The notes under the pieces: generated by a model | What the model saw: the letters and a program-made list of their open reading frames with translations, nothing else | What the model was told of the DNA's origin: nothing | The model's database searches: none | Origin: Tichowtungia aerotolerans | GTDB taxonomy: Bacteria > Verrucomicrobiota > Kiritimatiellia > Kiritimatiellales > Tichowtungiaceae | Assembly: GCF_009905215.1 (NCBI RefSeq) | Contig: NZ_CP047593.1 | Location: forward strand, 248,001-312,000 | Direction of reading: 5' to 3' | DNA: 64,000 bases | Program-made: the position numbers and the translations under genes | Shown: positions 52,167 through 61,759 of the stretch, piece by piece | Position numbering within the stretch: the first letter of the stretch is position 1 | How the letters are laid out: each line of letters opens with the position of its first letter

Positions 52167-52700
52167 TTAACCGTGCATGGTTCCGCCAAACGGGCGGAAA
52201 CGGGCGCGGCCCTGCTCGAGCTGAGACTGGGCCTCAACCGTGTAGCGCACGTACGGCAGCGCTTCCAGACGGGCTCTCGGAATCTCTTCCTCAGTCAATT
52301 CACAGATTCCGAAGGTTCCCTTTTCAATGCGGCGCAGGGCGGCATCGATTTCGAACAGAACTTCCTGCTCTGATCCCATCATGTTGAGTTCCATCTCGCG
52401 GTCAAAAGTGTCCGTTCCCTGGTCAGAGAGCGACGGATCGCGCTGGTTGGCCGCCATGTTGTCGCGAGACAAAGAGCTGTATTCGCCGGAAACCCGCTCA
52501 CGCAGGGTCAGCAGAAGATCTTTAAATTCCGCGAGCTCTTTGGCCTTAAAAATCTTGCGCGGCGTAACCTCTTTGGCCTCAATGGCATCAATCGGAATAC
52601 GCTTTACCTTCTTCACGGGAGCCGCCTTGCTCGCCGGAGCCTTTGAGGAGACCGTCTTCTTCGCAGCCGTTTTTTTCTTTGAAACTTTTTTCTCAGCCAT
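52167..52700 (-). CDS. DksA/TraR family protein with degenerate zinc finger
   Basis: 177 residues. A Lys/Ala-rich N-terminal stretch (KKVSKKKTAAKKTVSSKAPA), then the coiled-coil region (AKELAEFKDLLLTLRERVSG) with SLSDQGTDTFDREMELNMMG, then ALRRIEKGTFGICELTEEEI and PRARLEALPYVRYTVEAQ. The C-terminal finger keeps only the first of the four Cys (CELT instead of CxxC, RYTV instead of CxxC), so zinc binding is probably lost. It should still be able to bind RNA polymerase. Start ATG 52700 has AGGA upstream. First gene of an operon with lspA, miaA and a phosphoesterase. Confidence 0.88.
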   Translation of the reverse strand: MAEKKVSKKKTAAKKTVSSKAPASKAAPVKKVKRIPIDAIEAKEVTPRKIFKAKELAEFKDLLLTLRERVSGEYSSLSRDNMAANQRDPSLSDQGTDTFDREMELNMMGSEQEVLFEIDAALRRIEKGTFGICELTEEEIPRARLEALPYVRYTVEAQSQLEQGRARFRPFGGTMHG

Positions 52701-52922
52701 TCTGAAAATCCTTTTATCTGAGCGGGTTCGCCAAGCGGAATCTAAAAAATGAGGGGAGCTTTTATCACTTCGGTGCCGGCATGTCAACCGGCTTCCCGCT
52801 TATTATCCGGAGTTGGATTTGTCACAAAATTTCGGCTGGATGCCGCCAGACAGTCTGGTAAATTCTCAAAAGGAGTAAAGCACCCCGCTTTACAAAAACC
52901 CTGTTAGCGTGAGCCTCATTCA

Positions 52923-53897
52923 ATGATCTGGATAACTTTTGCAGCCATTGCCGCCATAATTATTTTTGCGGGCACCCGGCTTTCCAGGCTGGCTGAAGAA
53001 CTGGCCGAGGCTTTTCATATCTCCAGCTCCACCGTCGGACTATTGCTGGTCAGTGTGATTACCAGCCTTCCGGAACTGTCGACATCGCTGGGAGCAGTTC
53101 TCAAAGTCGGGCGGCCGGACCTGGCGGTCGGAAACACTCTGGGAAGCGACCTGTTCAATCTGATGATTATTGCCCTCTGTGACCTGCTGTTCCGTAAAAA
53201 AGGCATTCTCCGGCAGACAACCCATCATCTGAAGACCCTTCTGTATTATTTCATCATGATCAGCGCGGTTCTGCTGACTCTGACTCTGCCGAACAGCATC
53301 CATATTCTGGGAATGCATTTCAATCTCGGCAGCCTGCTGATTGTTGCGCTGTATCTGTTCCTGTTTGTGCGCACGCACCGCGGGGAACAGAACCGATTCG
53401 CGGAAACCGCCCCAGAACCGGTTCACTCTGATGCCGGAAAAATCATTCTGCAGTTTGCGGTCATGTCGGTCATCATTGTTCTGGCCGGAACCACGCTGGC
53501 CAAACTGGGCGATCGGATTGCTGAGCAGACCGGACTGGAGCAGAGCTTTGTGGGATCGCTGTTCCTGGCGCTGGCGACCTCGCTGCCGGAACTGACCGTC
53601 AGCATTTCTGCCGTGCGCATGGGAGCGTATGACCTGATGGTAGGAAACATTATCGGCTCAAACATGTTCAACGTCTTTGTCTGCGCAATCTCCGATCTGG
53701 CATACAGCAAAGAGGCGTTTCACATTCCGAGCAATCTGAACCCAAACCTTCTTTTTCTCGGAGCATGCATTCTGGCCACCGTGTGCACGGCTGCCATCAG
53801 CTCGCGCCTGCATAAGAAAGCAAAAAAAGTTGCGTGGGAATCCGTCCTGACCCTGCTTCTTTACATCATCGGGCTGTACGCACTCTACCGCGGATAA
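52923..53897 (+). CDS. Calcium/sodium:cation antiporter (CaCA family)
   Basis: 324 residues with about ten helices and two alpha-repeats: VGLLLVSVITSLPELSTSLG with GNTLGSDLFNLMII, and VGSLFLALATSLPELTVSIS with GNIIGSNMFNVFVC. The paired Ser-Leu-Pro-Glu and Gly-Ser-Asp/Asn motifs form the ion site. Family members exchange Na+ or H+ for Ca2+; substrate not certain. Follows a promoter region of about 130 nt; its end is 3 nt from the convergent histidine kinase. Confidence 0.9.
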   Translation: MIWITFAAIAAIIIFAGTRLSRLAEELAEAFHISSSTVGLLLVSVITSLPELSTSLGAVLKVGRPDLAVGNTLGSDLFNLMIIALCDLLFRKKGILRQTTHHLKTLLYYFIMISAVLLTLTLPNSIHILGMHFNLGSLLIVALYLFLFVRTHRGEQNRFAETAPEPVHSDAGKIILQFAVMSVIIVLAGTTLAKLGDRIAEQTGLEQSFVGSLFLALATSLPELTVSISAVRMGAYDLMVGNIIGSNMFNVFVCAISDLAYSKEAFHIPSNLNPNLLFLGACILATVCTAAISSRLHKKAKKVAWESVLTLLLYIIGLYALYRG

Positions 53898-53899
53898 TC

Positions 53900-55819
53900 T
53901 CAGCCGAGCACCTGATGCAGCACCTTGGCCATCATCTCTTTTTTGATCGGCTTGGTGACGTATTCATTCATTCCGGCAGCAATGCATTTTTCACGATCAC
54001 CGGCCATTGCGTGCGCAGTCATGGCAATAATTGGAAGCGTTGCCGCCCGGTTATTCATCTTTCGGATCTCCGCGGCCGCAGTATACCCGTCCATAACCGG
54101 CATCTGGCAGTCCAGCAGAATCACATCGAACTCCGGATCCTCCTGCAGTTTTTCCAGCGTCTGCTGTCCATCCGAAACCACCTCCACCGTGGCACCGAAT
54201 GACGTCAGCATTTTTTTCGCCACCAACTGATTCACATAGTTGTCCTCGGCCAAAAGAATACGCGCGGAAATGTCCAGAGGAATGGATTCCACACGATTTT
54301 CTTCCGGAAGATCCTGATTATAAAGCTTCAGATCCACCACAAAATAGAATGTCGTTCCCTGACCGGGCTCACTGTTCAGACCAATCCGCCCGCCCATCAT
54401 TTCGATCAGCTGTTTTGAAATCGACAGGCCCAGGCCGGTTCCGCCGTATTTGCGTGTGGTTGACAAGTCCGCCTGAGTAAACTTATTGAAAATCAGCTGC
54501 TGCTGTTCTTCAGAGATTCCGACCCCCGTATCCCGCACGCTGACTCGAATTTTAACGGAATCGGCCGACTGTTCTGCTTTTTTAACATCCACAAACACGC
54601 CGCCGTCATTCGTAAATTTAATGGAATTGCCAACCAGATTGGTCAACACCTGCCGGATACGGACTTCATCCCCAACGAGGTATGACGGCAGATCCTCCGG
54701 ATAGCAGCACTCCAGCTTCAATCCCTTGGCCACAGCATCGGGAAGAAACATTTCCCGAACGGTTTCAACAACCTTCTTCAGATGGAACGGCCGCTGCTCA
54801 ATCTTCAGATGCCCGGCCTCAATTTTTGAAAAATCGAGAATATCGTTAATAATCGTCAACAAAGACTGTGCCGAATGCTGAATCGTCTCGGCCGATCGCC
54901 GCTGTTCGTTGTTCAAATCGGTTTCAACCAGAATATCCGTCATTCCGATCACACCGTTCATCGGCGTGCGCAGCTCATGGCTCATATTGGCCAGAAATTC
55001 ACTCTTTGCACGGTTGGCGACTTCAGCAGCTTCTTTGGCCTTCAGAAGATCCCGCGTGCGCTCTTCAACCCGCTGCTCCAGCCGGGATTTGGAACGATCC
55101 AGATCATCAATCAGTTTTTTGATCGAGCAGCGCATCGAGTCCATCTGCTGCGCCAGCCTTCCGATCTCATTCAGCCGGCTGATCGGCACATTCTCATCCA
55201 ACTTTCCCTGAGCAATCTCTCCAGCCGATTTTGAAAGTGCGGCAACCGGGCAGGCAATCAACCGATGCGTCAGCATGAACGTGGCGACCGATAAACTAAC
55301 GACCACAATCACGGTGATAACAATAATTGTAAACACCTGCTGACCAAGTTCTTCCCAGACATTTCGATTGGATGCAACCAACCGGATCTCGGCCAGACTC
55401 TCCTCGCCCAGCGGCATCACGCGGATACCCTCCAGAAAATGGCTTTCGGCAACCTCCTGGCGATGAACCACCCAGCCGAACCCGTGAAGCACCTCATTAT
55501 ACTCAAACTCAGGGTTCGCGGGATCTCCAATTGAAATTCCCGCAAAAACAATATCGCGAACATCCAGCAGGAAGCGCAGGAAATGCCGAACTGTCGTCTC
55601 GTCCCGATTGACCACAGACTGCTCCAAAGCGAGCTCCGTCAGCGAAAGCATTTCTTCCATATTGCTGCGGATTTCATGCTCAACGACCGTCTTTTCGCGG
55701 GCAATCAGTGCACCAGCCACAAAGAAAAGAACGGCACTGACCACAACAGTCAGTGTGGCAGGAAGCACAAACGCCAGACTTCTGAAAAATGACGCTGTGG
55801 ACTTTTCGAGGTTGCTCAT
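53900..55819 (-). CDS. Hybrid sensor histidine kinase / response regulator
   Basis: 639 residues. One N-terminal helix, a periplasmic sensor region (about 35-165), a second helix ([20 protein letters not shown]), a HAMP-like segment, a coiled coil, DHp domain with [18 protein letters not shown] (His phosphoacceptor), ATPase with [18 protein letters not shown] and [14 protein letters not shown], and a receiver domain with [17 protein letters not shown] and [17 protein letters not shown]. No Hpt domain, so the phosphate must pass to a separate protein. ATG 55819 has no obvious ribosome site, and a GTG at 55843 in frame is an alternative. Confidence 0.93.
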   Translation of the reverse strand: MSNLEKSTASFFRSLAFVLPATLTVVVSAVLFFVAGALIAREKTVVEHEIRSNMEEMLSLTELALEQSVVNRDETTVRHFLRFLLDVRDIVFAGISIGDPANPEFEYNEVLHGFGWVVHRQEVAESHFLEGIRVMPLGEESLAEIRLVASNRNVWEELGQQVFTIIVITVIVVVSLSVATFMLTHRLIACPVAALSKSAGEIAQGKLDENVPISRLNEIGRLAQQMDSMRCSIKKLIDDLDRSKSRLEQRVEERTRDLLKAKEAAEVANRAKSEFLANMSHELRTPMNGVIGMTDILVETDLNNEQRRSAETIQHSAQSLLTIINDILDFSKIEAGHLKIEQRPFHLKKVVETVREMFLPDAVAKGLKLECCYPEDLPSYLVGDEVRIRQVLTNLVGNSIKFTNDGGVFVDVKKAEQSADSVKIRVSVRDTGVGISEEQQQLIFNKFTQADLSTTRKYGGTGLGLSISKQLIEMMGGRIGLNSEPGQGTTFYFVVDLKLYNQDLPEENRVESIPLDISARILLAEDNYVNQLVAKKMLTSFGATVEVVSDGQQTLEKLQEDPEFDVILLDCQMPVMDGYTAAAEIRKMNNRAATLPIIAMTAHAMAGDREKCIAAGMNEYVTKPIKKEMMAKVLHQVLG

Positions 55820-55978
55820 AGGGGATAAAGGATAAAGACGCACCTGAAAAAAAACAATCGGCTTCCCCCGTTTTTATCCGCTCTCCTGCTCGTCCCGGAA
55901 GAAACGACTTTCTTTTTCTATTGTCCGTTAAGCCGACCATGATAGATTCCTGCCTTTCACACTTTCGGAGAAATACAG

Positions 55979-57010
55979 ATGGCAAAGAAAAAAAGCGCAT
56001 ATGCACAGGCCGGCGTCGACATTGACGTCATGATGGATTCACTTAAACGGATCAAAAAGAACGTTAAATCCACCAACACCAAAGGTGTCGTCAGCGAAAT
56101 CGGTTCGTTTGGCGGACTCTTTCAGTCGCCCGGCAAAGAATCCCTGCTCGTTGCCAGCGCCGATGGTGTCGGCACCAAGCTGAAAGTCGCTCACATGGCC
56201 GGCAAGCACAACACCGTCGGCCAGTGCCTCATCAACCACTGTACCAACGACATCCTCGTACAGGGCGCCATCCCGCTCTTCTTCCTCGACTACCTCGGAG
56301 CCGCTGCGCTCGAACCGAAAGTCTTCGAAGCCGTCGTTGCCGGACTCTCCAAAGCCTGCCGCGAAAACAGCTGCGCCCTGCTCGGCGGCGAAACCGCCGA
56401 AATGCCCGGCCTCTACCCGAAAGGCGAATACGACCTCGTCGGCACCATCGTCGGACAGGTTGAGAAGAAAAAAGTCATCACCGGTGCCAGCATCCGCAAA
56501 GGCGACGTACTGATCGGCCTGCCCTCCACCGGACTGCACACCAACGGCTATTCGCTCGCCCGCAAAGTCATCTTCCAGAAAGCAAAGAAAAAGCTCTCCG
56601 ACCTCGTGCCGGGAACCAAAACCACCTTTGAAAAAGCCCTGCTCGCCGTCCACAAAAGCTATCTCAAGCCGGTTGTCGCTCTGATGAGCAAGATCAAGGT
56701 GCACGGCATGGCGCACATCACCGGCGGAGGCCTCGTGGACAACGTTCCGCGCATCCTGCCGGACAACGTCGACGCCGTCTTCGACCGCTCCACCTGGAAA
56801 ACACCCGCCCTCTTCGAATTCATTGAAGAAGCCGGCAAAGTGGATCACGAAGAAATGTACCGCGTCTTCAACATGGGAATCGGCTACGTCATCTTCGTCC
56901 GCGCCAAAGACGCCGACGCCGCCATGGAAATCCTCAAGAAGGAAAAAGCCCGTCCGAAAATCATCGGACGCGTTGAAGCCGGCGAAGGCAAATCCCGCCT
57001 GATCAACTAA
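55979..57010 (+). CDS. purM: Phosphoribosylformylglycinamidine cyclo-ligase
   Basis: 343 residues; makes aminoimidazole ribotide in purine synthesis. Typical blocks: AYAQAGVDIDVMMDSLKRIK, SADGVGTKLKVAHMAGKHNT, CTNDILVQGAIPLFFLDYLG, LLGGETAEMPGLYPKGEYDL, IGLPSTGLHTNGYSLARKVI and HITGGGLVDNVPRIL. Full length. GGAG lies 9 nt before the ATG. Its 3' end overlaps the convergent deaminase gene by 8 bases. Confidence 0.97.
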   Translation: MAKKKSAYAQAGVDIDVMMDSLKRIKKNVKSTNTKGVVSEIGSFGGLFQSPGKESLLVASADGVGTKLKVAHMAGKHNTVGQCLINHCTNDILVQGAIPLFFLDYLGAAALEPKVFEAVVAGLSKACRENSCALLGGETAEMPGLYPKGEYDLVGTIVGQVEKKKVITGASIRKGDVLIGLPSTGLHTNGYSLARKVIFQKAKKKLSDLVPGTKTTFEKALLAVHKSYLKPVVALMSKIKVHGMAHITGGGLVDNVPRILPDNVDAVFDRSTWKTPALFEFIEEAGKVDHEEMYRVFNMGIGYVIFVRAKDADAAMEILKKEKARPKIIGRVEAGEGKSRLIN

Positions 57011-58016
57011 AGTACGGCGCAAACTCCGGCGGCAGATCCCGCCCGCAAACTCCCGTGATTTCATCCGAGAAATCGCGGGAGTTTAAAGTATTCCAGTAAA
57101 GTACCGTTTGGCCGTCCAGCATTCCTGCGCGCAGATCGTGCAGCAGCGCCGCCGCCGTCTTGCCGGTGTAGGTGTTTTCCAAAACAACATTTTCCAGGTT
57201 TTGGAAAACGTCCACAGCCCCACGGCCTTCCGGCGTCGCAATGCCATATCCGTCGCCGAAAAACTCATCACGGATTGTAATGTCCTCCAAAGCAACCCGC
57301 TCCTGAATCTCCAGCTTTTCGCACAGTTCATCGCACAACGCTTTGATATGTGATTCGTCGCGAAACGCTCGTTCCACCACACGAATCGCTTCAATGCGCG
57401 GCTTGAAATCTGTCAGAAGAAACCCGACCTGCAGTCCGGCCACCGTGCCGCCGGTCCCCATTGGAACATAAATGACATCCGGCTGCATTTGCGCCGCCAG
57501 TTCCAGCGCCGCATTCACAAACCCAAGCGCACCAACCGCATTGGTTCCACCGGCCGGAATAATGGTCGGCTCAACTCCGTCGCGCTCTTTGCAGCGCTCA
57601 ACAATTTGGCGCGTCGCCTCCGGGAACTCGTTAAAATCAGAACAGAGATGCAGTTCGGCACCGACCGCCTGCCCCATGCGCAGGTTTTTGCGGACATGAT
57701 CCGTCGGCTCCTGCGGAGCAAGAATGGAGATGGCATTCAGCCCGAGCTGCCGGCAACAGATCGCCGTCGCCAGCGCGTGGTTCGACCCCGCCGCTCCATA
57801 CGTGATGACTGTCTTGCGCCCCTGATCCAGCGCTTCTCCCAGCAAAAACTCCAGCTTGCGAACCTTGTTGCCGCCATAAACCGGACCGCTGAGATCATCG
57901 CGTTTCATAAACAACCGATCATGCCCAACCGTTTTTTCAATGACTGGAAGTTCCACCACCGGCGTCGGCAGCTCCGCCAGTGCCGCTCTCGAAAACCGGC
58001 TGAAGAGATCATTCAT
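57003..58016 (-). CDS. 1-aminocyclopropane-1-carboxylate deaminase / D-cysteine desulfhydrase family
   Basis: 337-residue fold-type II PLP enzyme. PVYGGNKVRKLEFLLGEALD contains the PLP lysine (about residue 53); TYGAAGSNHALATAICCRQL follows, and PMGTGGTVAGLQVGFLL is the phosphate-binding Gly loop. Length fits. Members degrade ACC, D-cysteine or related amino acids, and the substrate cannot be read from sequence. The C-terminal end overlaps the purM stop by 8 bases and holds a strong hairpin (57048-57083). One palindrome copy (57192-57206) is in the coding region (VFQNLENV). Confidence 0.85.
   Translation of the reverse strand: MNDLFSRFSRAALAELPTPVVELPVIEKTVGHDRLFMKRDDLSGPVYGGNKVRKLEFLLGEALDQGRKTVITYGAAGSNHALATAICCRQLGLNAISILAPQEPTDHVRKNLRMGQAVGAELHLCSDFNEFPEATRQIVERCKERDGVEPTIIPAGGTNAVGALGFVNAALELAAQMQPDVIYVPMGTGGTVAGLQVGFLLTDFKPRIEAIRVVERAFRDESHIKALCDELCEKLEIQERVALEDITIRDEFFGDGYGIATPEGRGAVDVFQNLENVVLENTYTGKTAAALLHDLRAGMLDGQTVLYWNTLNSRDFSDEITGVCGRDLPPEFAPYFS
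57048..57083 (+). terminator. Hairpin downstream of purM, inside the convergent gene
   Basis: 15-bp arms AACTCCCGTGATTTC / GAAATCGCGGGAGTT with one G-T wobble and a 6-nt loop, 38 nt beyond the purM stop, within the last codons of the deaminase. A weak TTTAAAG follows on the plus strand. It may terminate purM, but it is coding on the other strand. Confidence 0.5.
57192..57206. repeat. Dispersed palindrome copy (TTCCA GGTTT TGGAA), in deaminase gene
   Basis: Read on the minus strand as Phe-Gln-Asn-Leu-Glu. Confidence 0.7.
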
Positions 58017-58058
58017 CTGTTCGTTTTATCAAACATCCGCCGGTAACAACAGTGCCAT

Positions 58059-58074
58059 TTCCAATGGTCTGGAA
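58059..58074. repeat. Degenerate dispersed palindrome (TTCCAATGGTCTGGAA), divergent deaminase/corA region
   Basis: One extra base in the centre; lies between the divergent starts at 58016 and 58143. Confidence 0.5.
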
Positions 58075-58142
58075 AACAATTGCGTTGATACACAGCCCCA
58101 GTCTATCATCCCGCAACAATCCGGAGTTTGAGGTCTACCGTT

Positions 58143-59228
58143 ATGAGCAAAAAAAACCGATTACCCCATCCGAAGCGGAAGCCCGGCCTGGCTCCGGGCT
58201 CTCTGGTGATTGATCCGTCATGGCCGAAACCGGCCATTCGCGTGATTGCCTACGGGCCGGACAAAGTGGAAGAGAAACCAATTGGGAATCTAACCGAGCT
58301 AAATGAGTATCTCGGAAAATGGCCGGTTACATGGATTAATGTGAACGGACTGGGTGATGAATCGATCCTGCGACAGCTCGGCAGCATGTTCGACCTGCAT
58401 CTGCTGGCCCTTGAAGATGTTGTAAACCTGAGACAGCGGTCCAAGGTGGATGATTATGAAACCACGCTTTATACAGCCATGCGCATGCTTTCTCTGAATG
58501 AAGAGCGTCTGTCCGGAGAGCAGGTCAGCTTCTTTCTGGGGAAAAATTTTGTCCTGACATTTCAGGAGGTTGAAGGCGACTGCCTCGATCCGGTACGCGA
58601 TCGGATTCGCAATCATGCGGGACGCATCCGCGGTGCGGGCCCGGACTATCTGCTGTATGCGCTGATTGATGCCATTGTGGATGCTTATTTCCCGGTGCTT
58701 GAAGCCTACGATCTTCGCCTCGAAGAACTGGAAGATGACGTACTCGGCAAGCCGGACAACTCCACCCGGAACCGATTGTTTAATATTAAACACGACCTCA
58801 CCCGCCTGAGGCGCACGCTCTGGCCTGTGCGGGAAATGACCGGAGCGCTGGCTCATTCGGAATCACGGCTGATTACAGAGTCGACGCTGCCTTACCTGCG
58901 GGACTGCCAGGACCACGCGGTCCAGCTGCTGGAGCTGGCGGAGTCCTACCGTGAAACCGGATCGAGTCTGATGGATTTTTACCTGTCGAGCATCAGCAAC
59001 CGCATGAATGAAATCATGAAAGTGCTGACGATCATCGCCACCATCTTTATTCCGCTGACCTTTATTGCCGGAATCTACGGAATGAACTTTGAAAACATGC
59101 CGGAACTGCACGTCCACAACGGTTATTTTATTGCGCTTGGCGTGATGACGGTTCTCGGACTCGCCATGTTTGCCTGGTTTGTACACAAAGGCTGGCTGTC
59201 ATCGCCCCGACGGCGTAAGGATCCGTAG
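58143..59228 (+). CDS. corA: Magnesium/cobalt transporter CorA
   Basis: 361 residues. Large N-terminal cytosolic domain (VTWINVNGLGDESILRQLGS, LEDVVNLRQRSKVDDYETTL) followed by a long helix and two C-terminal membrane helices (VLTIIATIFIPLTFIAGI and FIALGVMTVLGLAMFAWF) with the GMNFENMPEL loop, the GMN signature of CorA. Pentameric Mg2+ channel. Start ATG 58143, with TGAGG upstream; an in-frame TTG lies earlier. Followed by a strong bidirectional terminator shared with fabF. Confidence 0.96.
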   Translation: MSKKNRLPHPKRKPGLAPGSLVIDPSWPKPAIRVIAYGPDKVEEKPIGNLTELNEYLGKWPVTWINVNGLGDESILRQLGSMFDLHLLALEDVVNLRQRSKVDDYETTLYTAMRMLSLNEERLSGEQVSFFLGKNFVLTFQEVEGDCLDPVRDRIRNHAGRIRGAGPDYLLYALIDAIVDAYFPVLEAYDLRLEELEDDVLGKPDNSTRNRLFNIKHDLTRLRRTLWPVREMTGALAHSESRLITESTLPYLRDCQDHAVQLLELAESYRETGSSLMDFYLSSISNRMNEIMKVLTIIATIFIPLTFIAGIYGMNFENMPELHVHNGYFIALGVMTVLGLAMFAWFVHKGWLSSPRRRKDP

Positions 59229-59253
59229 AGTTCCAAACCGAGGAAAAAGAAAA

Positions 59254-59277
59254 AGGCCGTCCGATTACGGACGGCCT
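59254..59277. terminator. Bidirectional terminator between corA and fabF
   Basis: Perfect 10-bp stem AGGCCGTCCG / CGGACGGCCT with a 4-nt loop, followed by CTGTTTTT on the plus strand and TTTTCTTTTTCC on the minus strand. A palindrome copy (59284-59298) follows. Confidence 0.92.
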
Positions 59278-59283
59278 CTGTTT

Positions 59284-59298
59284 TTCCAAACATTGGCA
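59284..59298. repeat. Dispersed palindrome variant (TTCCAA ACA TTGGCA) beside the corA/fabF terminator
   Basis: Last two bases of the right arm changed. Lies between convergent genes, next to a separate terminator. Confidence 0.6.
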
Positions 59299-59317
59299 GG
59301 CAACTGCGTTGCGGCAC

Positions 59318-60562
59318 CTATGCTTTCTTGAAGCAGAGCGTAGCGTTGTGTCCACCAAAGCCCAGCGAGTTGGACAGTGCAACGTTGATATCCACTTTCC
59401 GCGCTTCATTGGGGACGTAGTCGAGATCGCAGTCCGGGTCGGGCGTGGTGTAGTTGATGGTCGGCGGAATGATTCCGTCGCGAATGGCCAGTGCACAGAT
59501 AGCGGTTTCCACGCCGCCGGCGGCGCCGAGCATATGGCCGGTCATCCCTTTGGTTGAGCTGACAGCCACTTTGTAAGCCAGTTCTTCGCCAAGCGCTTTT
59601 TTGATAGCGAGCGTTTCGCCTTTGTCATTGAGCGGGGTGCTGGTTCCGTGAGCGTTGATGTAGTCGATGTCTGCAGCGGTGAGGCCGGCGTCTTCGTAGG
59701 CAAGGCGCATGCCGCGGGCGGCCTGATCGGCTGCGGCGTCGGGAGCGGTGATGTGGTAGGCATCGCCGGTGCGGCCGTATCCAGCCAGTTCACAGTAAAT
59801 TTTTGCACCGCGCTTGATGGCGTGTTCTTTTTCTTCAAGGACAACAATTCCGGAGCCTTCGGACATCACAAAGCCGTCGCGGTCCAGATCAAACGGACGG
59901 GAGGCGCCTTTCGGGTCGTCGTTGCGGCGGCTGGTGGCGCGCAGGGCGGCAAATCCGCCGACTCCGAGCATGGCAACGGATGCTTCCGCGCCACCGGCGA
60001 CCATAACATCGGCATCGCCGTACTGGATGATACGCATGGCTTCGCCAATAGAGTGGGTTCCGGAAGCACAGGCGCTGGTTACACAGAAATTGGGGCCTTT
60101 AAAGCCGTATTTGATCGACACATATCCGGAAAGGATGTTGGTGATCATCTGCGGGATGAGCTGGGGAGAGATGCGGCGAGGTCCACCTTCAATGGCACGG
60201 ATACATTGGTTCTGCATAAACTGCATGCCGCCGATCCCGGAACTGGCAATCACGCCGACGCGCTCAAGATCCGTTTCTTCCGGATTCAGTCCGGAATCTT
60301 CGACGGCCATAATCGAGGCGGCCAGTCCGTAGACGGAAAAGGGATCCATTTTCCGGAGTTCTTTTTTATCAATGAATTGTTCCGTGTCTAAATCGCGGAT
60401 TTCCCCAGCGATTTGAACAGGATACTGGTCGATATCAGGCATGGACTGAACCCGGTCAATTCCGGACACTCCGTTTTTAATGCCGTCCCAAAACTTGTCG
60501 ATTCCACTCGCAACCGGCGAGACCACTCCCAGTCCGGTTATAACAACAGTACGACCACTCAT
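59318..60562 (-). CDS. fabF: Beta-ketoacyl-ACP synthase II
   Basis: 414 residues; condenses malonyl-ACP with acyl-ACP in fatty-acid elongation. Catalytic Cys in [20 protein letters not shown], His in [18 protein letters not shown], Lys/His in [20 protein letters not shown], and the family C-terminus [20 protein letters not shown] 60562 with GGAGG upstream. Third gene of the fabG-acpP-fabF operon. Confidence 0.97.
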   Translation of the reverse strand: MSGRTVVITGLGVVSPVASGIDKFWDGIKNGVSGIDRVQSMPDIDQYPVQIAGEIRDLDTEQFIDKKELRKMDPFSVYGLAASIMAVEDSGLNPEETDLERVGVIASSGIGGMQFMQNQCIRAIEGGPRRISPQLIPQMITNILSGYVSIKYGFKGPNFCVTSACASGTHSIGEAMRIIQYGDADVMVAGGAEASVAMLGVGGFAALRATSRRNDDPKGASRPFDLDRDGFVMSEGSGIVVLEEKEHAIKRGAKIYCELAGYGRTGDAYHITAPDAAADQAARGMRLAYEDAGLTAADIDYINAHGTSTPLNDKGETLAIKKALGEELAYKVAVSSTKGMTGHMLGAAGGVETAICALAIRDGIIPPTINYTTPDPDCDLDYVPNEARKVDINVALSNSLGFGGHNATLCFKKA

Positions 60563-60592
60563 AATTCACCTCCGAAAACTGATATAAAAAAG

Positions 60593-60617
60593 CCGGGAAC
60601 CCGATGAAAGGTTCCCG
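60593..60617 (-). terminator. Terminator or attenuator between acpP and fabF
   Basis: Minus strand: CCGGGAACC / GGTTCCCGG stem with a 7-nt loop, then CTTTTTTATATC. It stands between acpP and fabF, so it likely trims or partly stops acpP transcripts, allowing more acpP than fabF mRNA. Confidence 0.8.
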
Positions 60618-60640
60618 GGCAGTCGGTCCATGACCGGTCT

Positions 60641-60880
60641 TTACTCGCCAAGACCTTTGGACTTCAGGTAGTCGATAACAGCTCCGACGGAAGTCAGCTT
60701 TTCAGCGTCTTCATCCGGGATTTCTGCTCCGAACTCTTCTTCGAAAGCCATAACCAGTTCGACGGTATCGAGCGAATCAGCGCCGAGGTCTTCGATAAAT
60801 GAAGCTTCGGGATTAACCTGATCAGCGTTTACGCCGAGCTGTTCTACGATGATATCTTTTACTTTATCTTCAAGTGCCAT
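60641..60880 (-). CDS. acpP: Acyl carrier protein
   Basis: 79 residues, acidic, with the phosphopantetheine site [18 protein letters not shown] (Ser near 36). The sequence [11 protein letters not shown] before it is typical. Carries acyl chains for fatty acid and lipid A synthesis (lpxK, above). AAGGAGAAATGCA precedes ATG 60880. Sits between fabG and fabF, as in E. coli and many bacteria. Confidence 0.98.
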   Translation of the reverse strand: MALEDKVKDIIVEQLGVNADQVNPEASFIEDLGADSLDTVELVMAFEEEFGAEIPDEDAEKLTSVGAVIDYLKSKGLGE

Positions 60881-60925
60881 TGCATTTCTCCTTATTTCGG
60901 CTCCTGTTGAGAGACTGTGTTTACC

Positions 60926-61669
60926 TTACATAACCATGCCGCCGCAAGTCGAAATCACCTGTCCGGTGACATAACCTGAGGCGTCCCCTGCCAGAAAAGC
61001 CACTACATTGGCCACATCTTCAGGGGTTCCAAACTTGTTCAGCGGGATATTTCCGAGCATTTTTTCCTGAACGTCTGCAGGAAGCGCATCCGTCATTGCG
61101 GTGCGGATAAAGCCCGGAGCCACTGCATTACAGCGCACATTGCGGCTGGCGAGTTCACGGGCAACCGTTTTGCTGAAAGCGATCACTCCGCCCTTGGACG
61201 CGGCGTAGTTGGCCTGGCCGGCGTTGCCGATCAGCCCGATAATGGAGGCGATATTGACGATGCTTCCGGTGCGTTTTTTCATCATTCCGCGCATGGCGGC
61301 TTTGGTGAACAGGAAGACCCCCTTGAGGTTCACATTGAGAACGGCATCCCAATCGTCTTCGCTCATACGCATCAGCAGGCCGTCTTTGGTGATTCCGGCG
61401 TTATTGACCAGCACGTCGATCTGTCTGAAATCTTTTTCGACCGCTTTGACGGTTTCGTTGACGGCTTCGCCGTTGCTCACATCCACGCTGTAGCATTCAA
61501 CCCGGCGACCGAGTTCTTTTACTTTGCCGGCGGTCTCTTCGAGCCATTCTGCTTTCAGGTCGCACAGGGCAAGATCTGCCCCTTCTCCGGCAAGTTTCAG
61601 TGCAATGGCCTGGCCGATACCGCGCGCGGCTCCAGTTACCAAAGCGATTTTTCCGTCAAACTGTCCCAT
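60926..61669 (-). CDS. fabG: 3-oxoacyl-ACP reductase
   Basis: 247 residues, short-chain dehydrogenase fold. Cofactor motif [20 protein letters not shown] in [14 protein letters not shown], catalytic Ser in [14 protein letters not shown] and Tyr/Lys in [14 protein letters not shown]. Reduces 3-oxoacyl-ACP with NADPH. GGGAGAATCCCC precedes ATG 61669. First gene of the fab operon; divergent from the tolC-like gene. Confidence 0.96.
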   Translation of the reverse strand: MGQFDGKIALVTGAARGIGQAIALKLAGEGADLALCDLKAEWLEETAGKVKELGRRVECYSVDVSNGEAVNETVKAVEKDFRQIDVLVNNAGITKDGLLMRMSEDDWDAVLNVNLKGVFLFTKAAMRGMMKKRTGSIVNIASIIGLIGNAGQANYAASKGGVIAFSKTVARELASRNVRCNAVAPGFIRTAMTDALPADVQEKMLGNIPLNKFGTPEDVANVVAFLAGDASGYVTGQVISTCGGMVM

Positions 61670-61759
61670 GGGGATTCTCCCTTTAATAGTTTTGTGTTAA
61701 TCGGTTCGAGGCGAAAAGGCGACTTATACTAAAGATCCCCGCCTTCTTGTCAATATCGG

